DNA of 64,000 nt from the NCBI RefSeq assembly GCF_023195895.1, contig NZ_JALPRK010000028.1, positions 1 to 64,000 on the forward strand, given 5' to 3'. Below the pieces are notes generated by a model. It was given only the letters and a program-made list of their open reading frames with translations. It was not told the origin of the DNA and did not search any database. The translations under genes were made by a program, and so were the position numbers. Positions 41,551-50,256 of this stretch are shown piece after piece (within the stretch, counting starts at the first letter, position 1; each line of letters starts with the position of its first letter). This stretch comes from Paenibacillus mellifer (GTDB lineage Bacteria > Bacillota > Bacilli > Paenibacillales > Paenibacillaceae).

Positions 41551-42243
41551 TTATCTGTAAACGGCTGTATTCACGCGAGCGCTTGGGCCCATGGTCGAAG
41601 AAATCGCGATATTCTTCAAGTATACGCCTTTGGCAGCAGCCGGTTTTGCCCGGTTCAATGCGTCGATGAGAGCTTTGAGGTTCTCATTCAATTGTTCGGA
41701 AGTAAACGATACTTTACCGATCGGCGCATGGATTTGACCTGCTTTATCCAAACGATACTCAATTTTACCCGCTTTGATTTCTTGAACGGCTTTAGCTACG
41801 TCAAACGTAACCGTGCCTGCTTTAGGGTTAGGCATAAGGCCTTTACCGCCGAGCAGACGGCCAAGCTTACCAACTTCGCTCATCATGTCCGGTGTAGCTA
41901 CGCAGACATCGAACTCGAACCAGCCTTGTTGGATTTTGTTGATCATGTCTTGATCGCCAACGAAATCTGCTCCGGCCGCTTCCGCTTCCTTCACTTTTTC
42001 ACCTTTGGCGAATACCAATACGCGTTGGGTTTTGCCCGTGCCATGCGGCAGAACAACGACACCACGAACGGCTTGGTCTTGTTTACGAGGGTCTACGCCC
42101 AAACGCACTGCAGCTTCAACGGTTTCGTCGAATTTTGCAGTCGCTGCCTTCTTCACCAGTTCAACGGCTTCAGAAGGCTCATATGTCGCTTCGCTGTCAA
42201 TCAGCTTAGCGGCTTCCAGGTATTTCTTACCGTGTTTAGCCAT
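41551..42243 (-). CDS. rplA: 50S ribosomal protein L1
   Basis: A 230-residue L1-stalk protein starting [16 protein letters not shown], with the family signature [19 protein letters not shown] near 155-175 and [15 protein letters not shown] before it. The start at 42243 has GGAGGACG upstream. Confidence 0.98.
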   Translation of the reverse strand: MAKHGKKYLEAAKLIDSEATYEPSEAVELVKKAATAKFDETVEAAVRLGVDPRKQDQAVRGVVVLPHGTGKTQRVLVFAKGEKVKEAEAAGADFVGDQDMINKIQQGWFEFDVCVATPDMMSEVGKLGRLLGGKGLMPNPKAGTVTFDVAKAVQEIKAGKIEYRLDKAGQIHAPIGKVSFTSEQLNENLKALIDALNRAKPAAAKGVYLKNIAISSTMGPSARVNTAVYR

Positions 42244-42343
42244 GAATTCGTCCTCCTTTGTGGTATTAGCGGAAATTCCTCCCACTGAGGATGAAAACTA
42301 ACAATGCTTGTCGCATAGATTAATTTCATCCGAGGATCCAAGA

Positions 42344-42769
42344 TTAGTCTTGAATCGTGATGCCCATACTGCGAGCGGTACCTTCAACCATGCGCATAGC
42401 CGCTTCAACGGATGCTGCGTTCAGGTCAGGCATTTTTTGCTCCGCGATTTGACGAACGGTATCGCGTTTCACGGTAGCCACTTTCTTCTTGTTCGGTTCG
42501 CCGGAACCCTTCTCGATCTTCGCTGCAACACGAAGCAGAACGGCTGCCGGAGGAGTTTTGGTGATGAAAGTAAAAGAACGGTCTTCAAACACCGAAATTT
42601 CAACCGGAATGATCAAACCTGCTTGATCGGCGGTACGTGCGTTAAATTCCTTACAGAATGCCATGATGTTGACACCCGCTTGACCCAACGCCGGACCTAC
42701 CGGAGGTGCAGGGTTCGCTTTACCTGCAGGAATTTGCAGTTTTACCACTTTGATAACTTTTTTCGCCAT
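42344..42769 (-). CDS. rplK: 50S ribosomal protein L11
   Basis: A 141-residue GTPase-centre protein starting [20 protein letters not shown]. The thiostrepton-loop Pro residues ([17 protein letters not shown]) are wild type. AGGAGGTG precedes the ATG at 42769. Repeat copy B separates it from nusG. Confidence 0.98.
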   Translation of the reverse strand: MAKKVIKVVKLQIPAGKANPAPPVGPALGQAGVNIMAFCKEFNARTADQAGLIIPVEISVFEDRSFTFITKTPPAAVLLRVAAKIEKGSGEPNKKKVATVKRDTVRQIAEQKMPDLNAASVEAAMRMVEGTARSMGITIQD

Positions 42770-42855
42770 GTAAAACACCTCCTTGCCCTAATTGTGGTAG
42801 ACGGAACCCTTCGGCTCCTCCCACTTCAAAACCCTAAGAAACCTTAATAGAGGAA

Positions 42856-43022
42856 ATTCAAAAAGTCAACTTTTGATCACGAAGTAATCATGAAGCGGAT
42901 TCGGCATCGAATCTTGAATTCACCCGGGCCTTCCGTTGCTCACGTAGCTTCCAGCTACGCTCTGCTACTCAGTCCCCAGCTTCATCCAACCTTCTCGGTG
43001 CTGAAAACTCGACTTTTTGAAT
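42856..43022 (-). repeat. Dispersed structured element, copy B (nusG-rplK)
   Basis: A 167-bp copy with perfect 12-bp terminal inverted repeats ATTCAAAAAGTC / GACTTTTTGAAT. The internal hairpin is CGTAGCT-tcc-AGCTACG, and ATGAAGC/GCTTCAT pair inside. It begins 6 bp after the nusG stop and has the same orientation as the other copies. Confidence 0.88.
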
Positions 43023-43028
43023 AGCCAA

Positions 43029-43562
43029 TTATATCTTCTCCACTTGAGTGTAATCCAGCTCAAGCGGGGTTTCTCGTCCAAACATGTTGACGTGAACCTT
43101 GACCTTGCTCTTCTCGGTCAGAATCTCTTCTACCGAGCCAACAAAATTGGCAAACGGACCAACTTTGATGCGTACGGATTCTTTGAGCTCGAATTCGATG
43201 ACCGGCTTCGGCTCCTCCATCCCCATATGCGCCAAAATCTGATCCACTTCTTCAGGGAGCAGCGGCGTAGGTTTGGAGCCAGAACCCGTGGAGCCAACAA
43301 ACCCGGTGACTCCCGGTGTGTTGCGAACAACATACCAAGAATCGTCGGTTTGGATCATTTCCACCAAGACGTAACCGGGGTAAACTTTACGCATGACGGT
43401 CTTCTTCTTACCGTCTTTGTTTACCACTTCTTCTTCCATCGGAACAAGAACGCGGAATATCTTGTCTTCCATGCCCATAGACTCGACGCGTTTTTCCAAA
43501 TTGGCTTTGACTTTGTTCTCATACCCGGAATAGGTATGAACGACATACCATCTTTTTTCCAT
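43029..43562 (-). CDS. nusG: Transcription termination/antitermination factor NusG
   Basis: A 177-residue protein with the NGN domain (MEKRWYVVHTYSGYENKVKA at its start) and C-terminal KOW domain (VRIKVGPFANFVGSVEEI). It binds the polymerase clamp and in Bacilli acts as a pausing factor. The start is at 43562; an open frame extends upstream through the gap to secE without homology. Confidence 0.98.
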   Translation of the reverse strand: MEKRWYVVHTYSGYENKVKANLEKRVESMGMEDKIFRVLVPMEEEVVNKDGKKKTVMRKVYPGYVLVEMIQTDDSWYVVRNTPGVTGFVGSTGSGSKPTPLLPEEVDQILAHMGMEEPKPVIEFELKESVRIKVGPFANFVGSVEEILTEKSKVKVHVNMFGRETPLELDYTQVEKI

Positions 43563-43585
43563 ATCAAGCCACCTAAGGACCCTTC

Positions 43586-43777
43586 TTAAATTATCGCTTC
43601 GATCACAGCAGAGATGCCGATGTCCAGAACCCAAAAATAAATCGCGACAACGGTAATTGTACCGAGCACAATCAGCGTATAATTAGTCAGCTCTTTACGA
43701 TTAGGCCAGCGAACCTTTTTAAGCTCAGCCCAGCTCTCAGAGAAAAAAGAAAACAACGACTTGAAACTACGTTTCAT
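43586..43777 (-). CDS. secE: Preprotein translocase subunit SecE
   Basis: A 63-residue protein with one membrane helix (about 33-58) preceded by the amphipathic helix and conserved ELKKVRWPNRKEL. The short form is typical of Gram-positives. Lies between rpmG and nusG. Confidence 0.97.
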   Translation of the reverse strand: MKRSFKSLFSFFSESWAELKKVRWPNRKELTNYTLIVLGTITVVAIYFWVLDIGISAVIEAII

Positions 43778-43798
43778 GCGCGACTACACCTCCAAAGA

Positions 43799-43948
43799 CT
43801 ATCTGGTTTCGCGATGAGGAACTTGCTCGTTACAGAACTTGCAAAATTTCTTCATCTCCATGCGGTCGGGGTGGTTACGCTTGTTTTTCGTTGTCGTGTA
43901 GTTTCTTTGTTTGCAATTCGTACAAGCCAACGTAATTATTACCCGCAT
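43799..43948 (-). CDS. rpmG: 50S ribosomal protein L33, zinc-binding form
   Basis: A 49-residue protein, [19 protein letters not shown] at its start, with CTNC (9-12) and CKFC (about 36-39) zinc pairs. The ATG at 43948 follows GGGAGGTG. First gene of the rpmG-secE-nusG unit. Confidence 0.96.
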   Translation of the reverse strand: MRVIITLACTNCKQRNYTTTKNKRNHPDRMEMKKFCKFCNEQVPHRETR

Positions 43949-44054
43949 GATGTGCACCTCCCGAAGACATTCTAAATGAGCTGTCTCTATATTGACCTAA
44001 ATCGAATGTTTGTCACCTAAAAAAGGGAAACACAAAATTAGGCCTACCTAAAAC

Positions 44055-44083
44055 ACTTTATCACATGGCACTACCCGTGTCAA
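44055..44083 (-). promoter_or_regulatory. Sigma-A promoter of rpmG-secE-nusG
   Basis: Minus-strand TTGACA (44078-44083), 17 bp, TAAAGT (44055-44060), about 107 bp before rpmG. Confidence 0.78.
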
Positions 44084-44089
44084 CGAGAC

Positions 44090-44267
44090 ATCCAGCTAAC
44101 CTCTTCGATTATTTATAGTATAACTCATGGAATTGGAAGATAAACCCGTAGGGGGAGAATCCTTTGGAGAAACGCTGCAGAGAAGTAGAGGAGAAGAAGT
44201 CGGATACGGCAAGTAAATCCGCAAAGTCACGGCCGCTATGAGTCCATAGAACAACGATTAATCGTGG
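44090..44267. other. Intergenic spacer, no gene supported
   Basis: Between the rpmG promoter and the split sigH terminator. A 29-codon plus-strand frame starting ATGGAATTGG (about 44127) has no ribosome binding site, and a 10-bp palindrome CGATTAATCG lies near 44255. Nothing else is recognised. Confidence 0.4.
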
Positions 44268-44284
44268 TAAAAAAAGGGCCTCCT
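44268..44284 (-). terminator. Downstream arm of the sigH terminator, cut off by the IS
   Basis: On the minus strand AGGAGGCCCTT followed by seven T. It pairs with AAGGGTTGCCT at 45760-45770 (10 of 11 positions, two as GU) if the IS and one CAAC copy are removed. Confidence 0.75.
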
Positions 44285-44295
44285 GCAACTAAACT

Positions 44296-44351
44296 GGTAC
44301 CCATACACTGGACACTTGAAAAAAAGTGTTTAGTCGTATGGGTACCTTTTT
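44296..44351 (+). terminator. Terminator-like hairpin at the IS left end
   Basis: A perfect 11-bp inverted repeat GGTACCCATAC / GTATGGGTACC, with an inner ACACTT/AAGTGT, followed by TTTTT. On the plus strand it would stop outside transcription before the transposase gene. Confidence 0.75.
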
Positions 44352-44384
44352 GTATACTGAAGTTAACATTAGGGGGCGGACAAG

Positions 44385-45713
44385 ATGGGCAAAAAGTATT
44401 TTAATCATAACGAGCAGGAACGATTATCGAAGAATCCGAACGTTCTACGAGTAAGTGAAAAGTCGATAACCTACGCGGATGAATTCAAGCGTCTATTTAT
44501 CGAACAATATTTATTAGGTCAAACACCGAGAGAAATCTTTGAAACGAACGGATTCGATGTAGAAATACTCGGGATGAAGCGAGTGGAGCAGTGTGCCGAT
44601 CGATGGAAGAAGGCTTACGAAAAGGATGGTATTGTTGGATTAGTGGACTCCCGTAAAGATGCCGTGCTTCGTCCTTCCAAACGAGTATTATCCCAAGAAG
44701 AGATCATCGCTAGGCAGGAAGCGAAGATTAGACTTTTAGAGGAACAGCTGGCCTATGTAAAAAAGTTAGACAAGAACGAAAGGAGGCTGTTAGCAAACGG
44801 AGAAAAACTGAGCAAGACTGAGTGCTTTGAGCTCATACAGAATGCCGTAAAGCAAGGGCTACAGCGAATGACACGTTATTTCTGTGAGTTGCTTGGTGTG
44901 TCTCGCTCTGGGTACTACAACTATCTAGATACTGCAGATCGGCGACTTGAACGTGCTCAAGCAGATGAGAAGGCTGGAGACCTGATCAAAAGGGCCTTTA
45001 ATCGGAGAGGTTTCAAAAAGGGCTCTCGGTCCATCAAGATGACTTTAGAAAATGACTACGGTACGGTATACAACCTGAAACGTATCCGGAGATTGATGAA
45101 GAAGTTTAACCTCGTGTGCCCGCATCGGAAAGCCAACCCGTACCGACGTATGGCTAAAGCTACCCAAGAACACCGTACGCTTGAAAACAAGTTACAGAGA
45201 GACTTTAAGAAGGGGATTCCAGGTCTCGTGCTGCTAACAGATATCACATACCTTCCGTACGGAAAATCCCAGACGGCCTATTTGTCGACCATCCTGGATG
45301 CATCTACCGGTGAGCTTGTTGCTCATAACTTATCCACCACCCTCCAACTTCCCATAGCTACAGAAACAATACGGTTGTTAATGAAACAAAAGCGCTTAAA
45401 GTTGCATAACAACGCCTTCATTCATTCTGACCAAGGTGGTCATTATACCAGCCCCGCCTACCAGAAACTATTAAGAGACGAGGGTCTAGGACAATCCATG
45501 TCCAGACGCGGTAACTGCTGGGATAATGCACCCCAGGAGTCTTTCTATGGTCACATGAAAGATCATGTGAAGAGCCGACACTGTCAAACCTTTACTGAAT
45601 TAAGACGAGAAATTAATCGGTATATCCATTATTACAACCATTACAGGTACCAGTGGGGATTAAAAAAGATGACCCCTGTACAATACAGGAATCATCTCTT
45701 GAGTGCTGCTTAA
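44385..45713 (+). CDS. IS3-family transposase, single continuous frame
   Basis: A 442-residue transposase. A helix-turn-helix region (about 30-75), then a leucine-zipper-like helix (EEIIARQEAKIRLLEEQLAY, about 105-124), an HTH_21 segment, and the rve integrase core with the DDE triad in LLTDITYLPY, FIHSDQGGHYTS and NAPQESFYGHMK. Many IS3 elements make this protein by -1 frameshifting between two frames; here they are fused into one. AGGGGGCGG precedes the ATG. Confidence 0.93.
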   Translation: MGKKYFNHNEQERLSKNPNVLRVSEKSITYADEFKRLFIEQYLLGQTPREIFETNGFDVEILGMKRVEQCADRWKKAYEKDGIVGLVDSRKDAVLRPSKRVLSQEEIIARQEAKIRLLEEQLAYVKKLDKNERRLLANGEKLSKTECFELIQNAVKQGLQRMTRYFCELLGVSRSGYYNYLDTADRRLERAQADEKAGDLIKRAFNRRGFKKGSRSIKMTLENDYGTVYNLKRIRRLMKKFNLVCPHRKANPYRRMAKATQEHRTLENKLQRDFKKGIPGLVLLTDITYLPYGKSQTAYLSTILDASTGELVAHNLSTTLQLPIATETIRLLMKQKRLKLHNNAFIHSDQGGHYTSPAYQKLLRDEGLGQSMSRRGNCWDNAPQESFYGHMKDHVKSRHCQTFTELRREINRYIHYYNHYRYQWGLKKMTPVQYRNHLLSAA

Positions 45714-45759
45714 CTCTTTTTTTTAAAAGTGTCCTTGACTGAGGGTCCAGTTTACAACC

Positions 45760-45770
45760 AGGCAACCCTT
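45760..45770 (-). terminator. Upstream arm of the split sigH terminator
   Basis: AAGGGTTGCCT on the minus strand, 44 bp after the sigH stop. Its partner arm and T-run lie 1.47 kb away on the far side of the IS, so the hairpin can no longer act normally. Confidence 0.72.
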
Positions 45771-45813
45771 GAGTCTACTTGTTTATGTAATACCTCATTA
45801 AATAAGAATTAGT

Positions 45814-46464
45814 TCAGATGCTGCCATCGCGCACTTCCAAATAACGTTCCAGCTTACGCTTTACGCGTTGCAGGGCATTATCGATCGATTTCACGTGTCG
45901 ATTCAAATCTACTGCGATTTCCTGATAGGATCTTCCGTCCAAATACAGCATAAGCACTTTGCGCTCCAGATCACTGAGGATTTCGGACATCTTGTCCTCT
46001 AGGCCGGTGAACTCCTCTTGATTGATAATCAATTCTTCCGGATCACTCACCTGAGTGCCGCAAATGACATCGAGCAACGTCCGATCCGATTCTTCATCGT
46101 AGATCGGCTTGTCCAAAGAAACGTACGAATTAAGCGGAATATGCTTCTGCCTCGTAGCCGTCTTAATCGCGGTAATGATCTGCCTCGTGATGCACAACTC
46201 CGCGAACGCTTTGAAAGAAGCGAGCTTATCCCCCCGAAAGTCCCGGATCGATTTGTAGAGTCCGATCATGCCTTCCTGGATAATGTCCTCACGATCCGCG
46301 CCGATCAGAAAATAAGATCTGGCCTTAGCGCGCACGAAGCTCCGGTACTTGTTAATCAAGTACTCCAACGCTTCACTGTCGCCTTCCCGAACCGCCTCGA
46401 CAATGTCTTCGTCACTTTGGATCTCATAGTCAAACCTTACCCATGTTTCGAGTTTGACACTCAC
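45814..46464 (-). CDS. sigH: RNA polymerase sigma-H factor
   Basis: A sigma-70-family factor of about 216 residues that drives early sporulation, competence and transition-phase genes. Region 2 has DREDIIQEGMIGLYKSIRDF, and region 4 has the helix-turn-helix RSYQEIAVDLNRHVKSIDNA. The GTG at 46464 is preferred (GGAGGG 7 bp upstream); GTG 46467 and an upstream start are alternatives. It lies downstream of rae1 but has a separate promoter; its terminator is interrupted by the IS. Confidence 0.95.
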   Translation of the reverse strand: MSVKLETWVRFDYEIQSDEDIVEAVREGDSEALEYLINKYRSFVRAKARSYFLIGADREDIIQEGMIGLYKSIRDFRGDKLASFKAFAELCITRQIITAIKTATRQKHIPLNSYVSLDKPIYDEESDRTLLDVICGTQVSDPEELIINQEEFTGLEDKMSEILSDLERKVLMLYLDGRSYQEIAVDLNRHVKSIDNALQRVKRKLERYLEVRDGSI

Positions 46465-46522
46465 CACAAATCCCTCCGGCCGCAACGCACGGTTCCCCGT
46501 CACTCATTCAAGTAATACGAAC

Positions 46523-46552
46523 AGTATATATGAAGGTGCATATTAGCGTCAA
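46523..46552 (-). promoter_or_regulatory. Sigma-A promoter for sigH
   Basis: Minus-strand TTGACG (46547-46552), 18 bp, TATACT (46523-46528), in the gap between rae1 and sigH. In B. subtilis sigH is transcribed by sigma-A and repressed by AbrB; I see no operator that I can name. Confidence 0.7.
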
Positions 46553-46625
46553 CCGCAAAAGTACCAAAAGATGTAAAGTCGAACTTTGTCAAGGTCATTT
46601 GGTAGCAGAACTGGAGAATGCCCTT

Positions 46626-47147
46626 TCATTCCCTGCGCCATCGTTCGAACAGCTTACGCTGCTCTGGGGTCAGCTTGGCATCGAGGGTGTTGCGGCTAGA
46701 ATTGGCGCTGCGCTCGGCGATTTTCGCCTGGATTTCCTTCTCGCTTTGCTCTACTTGGATTAGGAGCTCCCTGGCCGACACCCGCAATGCCCCTTGACCA
46801 AAAATCACGTGTTGCTCCACCATATCGCTTGTTGCGACGTAAATCTGCCGTCGACGGTGCTTGAGCTCGCCGACCAAGCGTTCTATACATTCGTCCGCCG
46901 TTTCCTTCTCCTTGGTAAAGTACATCTCCACCTTGTTTTGGGAATAGGCCTTCCCAAGCCCCGGAACCCGATAGGCATCAAAGACGACGATCACCTTTCT
47001 CCCGGAGTAGGCTTGATAATCGGCGAGCCGCTCAAGCAACCTGTCCCTTGCGGCTTGCAGATCCCGTTTGGACAATTCGGCCAACTCGGCCCACCCGCCG
47101 ATCATATTGTATCCGTCAACCAATAGCACATCGCGCAAATCGCGCAT
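46626..47147 (-). CDS. rae1: NYN-domain ribosome-associated endoribonuclease (YacP/Rae1)
   Basis: A 173-residue PIN-like nuclease. LLVDGYNMIGGW (about 8-19) and VIVVFDAYRVPG (about 53-64) carry the acidic metal ligands of the NYN fold, and VATSDMVEQHVIFGQGAL the third. B. subtilis Rae1 cleaves mRNA in the ribosomal A site. It lies 5 bp behind rlmB. Confidence 0.92.
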   Translation of the reverse strand: MRDLRDVLLVDGYNMIGGWAELAELSKRDLQAARDRLLERLADYQAYSGRKVIVVFDAYRVPGLGKAYSQNKVEMYFTKEKETADECIERLVGELKHRRRQIYVATSDMVEQHVIFGQGALRVSARELLIQVEQSEKEIQAKIAERSANSSRNTLDAKLTPEQRKLFERWRRE

Positions 47148-47152
47148 GGCCT

Positions 47153-47905
47153 TTATCCTTCAGCGCGTCGTCTGCGCAGCACTTCGTACATAATAACCCC
47201 GGCGGCGACGGAGGCATTCAGCGAATTTAACCGACCATTCATCGGGAGCTTGACCAGGACGTCGCAAGTCTCCCGAACCAGGCGTCCCATGCCTTTGTTC
47301 TCATTGCCGATGACGATCGCCACTGGTCCCGTCAGCACGTTGCCGCTGCGGTACATCTCTTCTTTTGCACCTACGTCTGTACCGACGATCCATACGCCCG
47401 CTTCCTTCAGTTGCTCCATCGTCTGCACCAGATTTGTCACCCGAGCGACGGGAATGTACTCCACAGCCCCGGCAGAGGTTTTGGACACCGTAGCCGTTAC
47501 TGCAACCGAGCGGCGTTTAGGGATAATTACCCCATGTACCCCCGTGCATTCGGCCGTCCGTAATATCGAACCCAGGTTATGCGGATCCTCGATCTCGTCC
47601 AAAATCAGCAAGAACGGGTCTTCGCCGCGTTCCTTCGCACGAGCCAGCAAATCCTCCACCTCAGCGTAGGCGTATGGAGCGACCTGGGCGACCACCCCTT
47701 GATGCTGCAAGCCGGGTGCCATTTGGTCCAGCTTGCGCTTGTCGACGAACTGCACGATGACGCCGTGTTTTTTGGCTTCAGCCACGATGGGCTGGGTTAG
47801 ATGCTTCTGGGCGCCTTCGGCCACCCATATTTTATTGATCGTGCGTCCAGCATGCAGCGCTTCGAGCAGCGAATGCTTACCGCCAATCCATTCTTGTTCC
47901 TCCAT
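47153..47905 (-). CDS. rlmB: 23S rRNA (guanosine-2'-O-)-methyltransferase, RlmB/TrmH family
   Basis: A SpoU-family methylase of about 250 residues with an N-terminal L7Ae-like substrate-binding domain (GGKHSLLEALHAG, about 8-20) and a C-terminal trefoil-knot domain: ILDEIEDPHNLGSILRTAE, IVIGNENKGMG and LPMNGRLNSLNASVAAG. RlmB modifies G2251 of the P loop. The ATG at 47905 follows AGGAGGATTCCG. Confidence 0.93.
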   Translation of the reverse strand: MEEQEWIGGKHSLLEALHAGRTINKIWVAEGAQKHLTQPIVAEAKKHGVIVQFVDKRKLDQMAPGLQHQGVVAQVAPYAYAEVEDLLARAKERGEDPFLLILDEIEDPHNLGSILRTAECTGVHGVIIPKRRSVAVTATVSKTSAGAVEYIPVARVTNLVQTMEQLKEAGVWIVGTDVGAKEEMYRSGNVLTGPVAIVIGNENKGMGRLVRETCDVLVKLPMNGRLNSLNASVAAGVIMYEVLRRRRAEG

Positions 47906-47936
47906 CGGAATCCTCCTATGCAATGGTGACGCGTAT

Positions 47937-48464
47937 TTAGCCGCGGTCCCGGTTATCCTCCAAATGGGCGAACCCTTCGGCGATCAACCCGCGGAGGCGG
48001 TCATGCGCTCCGGTATAATACAGGTACCCCACCAAGCTCTCAAAAGCGGTGGCAAGGCGATAATCCAGCACGTTGGCGTTCTTCGGCACCGTGCCGGATT
48101 TGGCGTTGCGCCCTTGACGAACAACGTCTCTCTCTTCCTCGGTTAGCAGCGGCTCGATCAGCTCCAGGAGCCGCGCTTGCGCCTTGGCCGAGACATACTT
48201 CGTCGACTGGCCATGCAGGTGGTGGGGCCGCAAATTCGGGCGGGCCATCACATGCTGGCGGACGGCGACTTCGTAGACGGCGTCGCCGATGTAGGCGAGG
48301 GCGAGCGGCGGCAGCAGCCGGGCGGGCTTGGCGGGCGGGTCGGGGAACCAGAGCTCGGCGGATATGCCGTGCTCTGGGGCCGCAGACCCGCAACCAGGGG
48401 CAAGGGGCGGCAGCGGCCCGGTCAGCGCCTCTTGCCCTGCGCCCGGCCCGTGCGGCTCGCTCAT
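47937..48464 (-). CDS. mrnC: Mini-ribonuclease 3 (MrnC)
   Basis: An RNase III-like enzyme without the dsRNA-binding domain that matures 23S rRNA. The core (LALAYIGDAVYEVAVRQHV and GRNAKSGTVPKNANVLDYRLATAFESL) holds the catalytic acidic residues. The ATG at 48464 overlaps the cysS stop by 4 nt (ATGA). From this start the protein has 175 residues; about 35 more N-terminal residues than in B. subtilis, rich in Pro, Gly and Ala and encoded by unusually GC-rich DNA. Confidence 0.93.
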   Translation of the reverse strand: MSEPHGPGAGQEALTGPLPPLAPGCGSAAPEHGISAELWFPDPPAKPARLLPPLALAYIGDAVYEVAVRQHVMARPNLRPHHLHGQSTKYVSAKAQARLLELIEPLLTEEERDVVRQGRNAKSGTVPKNANVLDYRLATAFESLVGYLYYTGAHDRLRGLIAEGFAHLEDNRDRG

Positions 48465-49867
48465 TTGCGCCGCCATCTCATGCCCTGCGGCGTGTCCTCG
48501 AGCACGATGCCCCGGGCGTCCAGCAGGTCGCGAATTTCGTCCGCGCGCGCCCAGTTCTTGGCCTTCCGCGCTTCGGCCCGCTCCGCGATCAGCGCTTCGA
48601 TCTCTTCGCCGGGCAGTTCGGTCTCCGGCGGCAAGGCGATGCGCAGCACGCCGTTCATCTCCTCGAACAGCCGTAGCGCCGCTTCCAGATCGCCGCGGGC
48701 GGCTACCGGCTGCTGCAGCAGCGTATTGACTTCGCTCACCCATTCAAACACCGCCGTAATCGCATCCGGGGTGTTGAAGTCGTCTTGCATTTTGGCATGG
48801 AACAAACTACGTACCTCTTCCAGCTTCTCTGCCCACTCCAGCGTAATTTTCGACTCGCCGCCTTGCGGTGCCGCATTCATCCGATGACGTAGATTGTTTG
48901 CAGCGTTGCTGATCCGCTCTACACTGCGTTCCGCCTGTTGCATCGTTTCTTCCGAGAAATTCAGCGGATTGCGATAATGAGTCGACAGCATGAAGTAGCG
49001 GATCGCTTCCCGTTTGTATAGCGCGCGCAAATCCTTAACAAGAACGCCATTGCCGAGGGATTTGGACATCTTCTCCCCGTCGATATTGATATATCCGTTA
49101 TGCATCCAGTAATTGGCCAACGGCTTGCCGGTGGCGGCTTCCGACTGCGCTACCTCGCATTCGTGGTGAGGGAACTGCAGGTCCTGGCCTCCGCCGTGGA
49201 TATCCAGCGTGTCACCCAGCAATTGCCGGGACATCGCCGAGCATTCAATATGCCAGCCAGGGCGACCTTCGCCCCAAGGGCTGCTCCAATGAATTTCACC
49301 GGGCTTGGCCGCTTTCCAGAGTACGAAATCCTCCGGATTTTCCTTGCGATCGTCCACGTCAATGCGGATACCGAACTGCAGCTCGCCGATATTTTGTCCG
49401 GACAACTTGCCGTAATCCGGGAATTTGTTCGTACGATAGAACACGTCCCCGCCGCTTTCGTAGGCAAACCCTTTTTGCTCCAGGTCGCGGATAAAATCGA
49501 TGATCACTTCCATGTTCTCCGTAACCCGTGGATTCGCCGTAGCCCGCGGAATTCCGAGGCCGTCCAGATCCTCGTAATAGGCTTTAATGAACATCTCAGC
49601 CACTTCGGGCACGGTCAGATTCATTTCTTCCGCCTTGCGGATCAGTTTATCGTCCACGTCCGTAAAGTTGACGACGTAATTCACATCATATTGCTGATTC
49701 TCCAGGTAACTGCGCACCACGTCAAAGAAGATCATCGGCCGCGCGTTCCCAATATGAATATAACCGTAGACGGTAGGTCCGCAAACATACATCTTCACTT
49801 TTCCCGGCGTCAGACTAACGAACTCTTCCTTGGCCCGGGTTAAGGTGTTATAAATCTGCAATCCCAT
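48461..49867 (-). CDS. cysS: Cysteinyl-tRNA synthetase
   Basis: A 468-residue class I synthetase. Zinc ligands include Cys29 ([18 protein letters not shown] also holds the HIGH-type motif) and the Cys/His set in HIECSAMS and [13 protein letters not shown] is the KMSKS loop. It lies in the T-box-controlled cysE-cysS unit but is separated from cysE by 800 bp of repeats. Confidence 0.98.
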   Translation of the reverse strand: MGLQIYNTLTRAKEEFVSLTPGKVKMYVCGPTVYGYIHIGNARPMIFFDVVRSYLENQQYDVNYVVNFTDVDDKLIRKAEEMNLTVPEVAEMFIKAYYEDLDGLGIPRATANPRVTENMEVIIDFIRDLEQKGFAYESGGDVFYRTNKFPDYGKLSGQNIGELQFGIRIDVDDRKENPEDFVLWKAAKPGEIHWSSPWGEGRPGWHIECSAMSRQLLGDTLDIHGGGQDLQFPHHECEVAQSEAATGKPLANYWMHNGYINIDGEKMSKSLGNGVLVKDLRALYKREAIRYFMLSTHYRNPLNFSEETMQQAERSVERISNAANNLRHRMNAAPQGGESKITLEWAEKLEEVRSLFHAKMQDDFNTPDAITAVFEWVSEVNTLLQQPVAARGDLEAALRLFEEMNGVLRIALPPETELPGEEIEALIAERAEARKAKNWARADEIRDLLDARGIVLEDTPQGMRWRRK

Positions 49868-49893
49868 TCTGCACTTTCCTTCCTTGTAAGGTC

Positions 49894-50057
49894 GTTTTCA
49901 AATCGGCTTCCCATCACGAAGTGGCTCAGGGAGCGGAAGCGGCGTCGAATCTTGAATTCAGTCGGTCGCTCCGTTGCTCACGTAGGTCTGCCTACGCTCC
50001 GCTACTCCCTCTCTCCTTCATCCAACCTTCTCGGTGCTGATAACCCCATTTGAAAAC
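49894..50057 (-). repeat. Dispersed structured element, copy C1 (cysE-cysS)
   Basis: A 164-bp copy with perfect 10-bp terminal inverted repeats GTTTTCAAAT / ATTTGAAAAC and the hairpin CGTAGG-tctg-CCTACG. The AGGGAG/CTCCCT pair closes an inner stem. It starts 26 bp upstream of cysS. Confidence 0.88.
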
Positions 50058-50075
50058 CTTGATTTGACTGAGGTC

Positions 50076-50239
50076 GTTTTCAAATCGGCTTCCCATCACG
50101 AAGTGGCTCAGGGAGCGGAAGCGGCGTCGAATCTTGAATTCAGTCGGTCGCTCCGTTGCTCACGTAGGTCTGCCTACGCTCCGCTACTCCCTCTCTCCTT
50201 CATCCAACCTTCTCGGTGCTGATAACCCCATTTGAAAAC
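50076..50239 (-). repeat. Dispersed structured element, copy C2 (cysE-cysS)
   Basis: A second 164-bp copy, 182 bp from C1 and apparently identical to it across the element, in the same orientation. It looks like a recent tandem duplication. Confidence 0.88.
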
Positions 50240-50256
50240 CTTGATTAACTGAGGTG

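Larger units (their letters stand above)
44290..45754 (+). mobile_element. IS3-family (IS150-group) insertion sequence, complete
   Basis: A 1465-bp element with imperfect terminal inverted repeats (TAAACTGG...GGACACTT at both ends) and a 4-bp target duplication CAAC at 44286-44289 and 45755-45758. It encodes one transposase. The ends and duplication are intact and no internal frameshift is seen, suggesting a recent insertion. Orientation is opposite to the surrounding genes. Confidence 0.92.

Noticed and set aside
44127..44216. 29-codon plus-strand frame near the rpmG promoter
   Set aside because: No ribosome binding site, no recognisable features, and too short to support as a gene.
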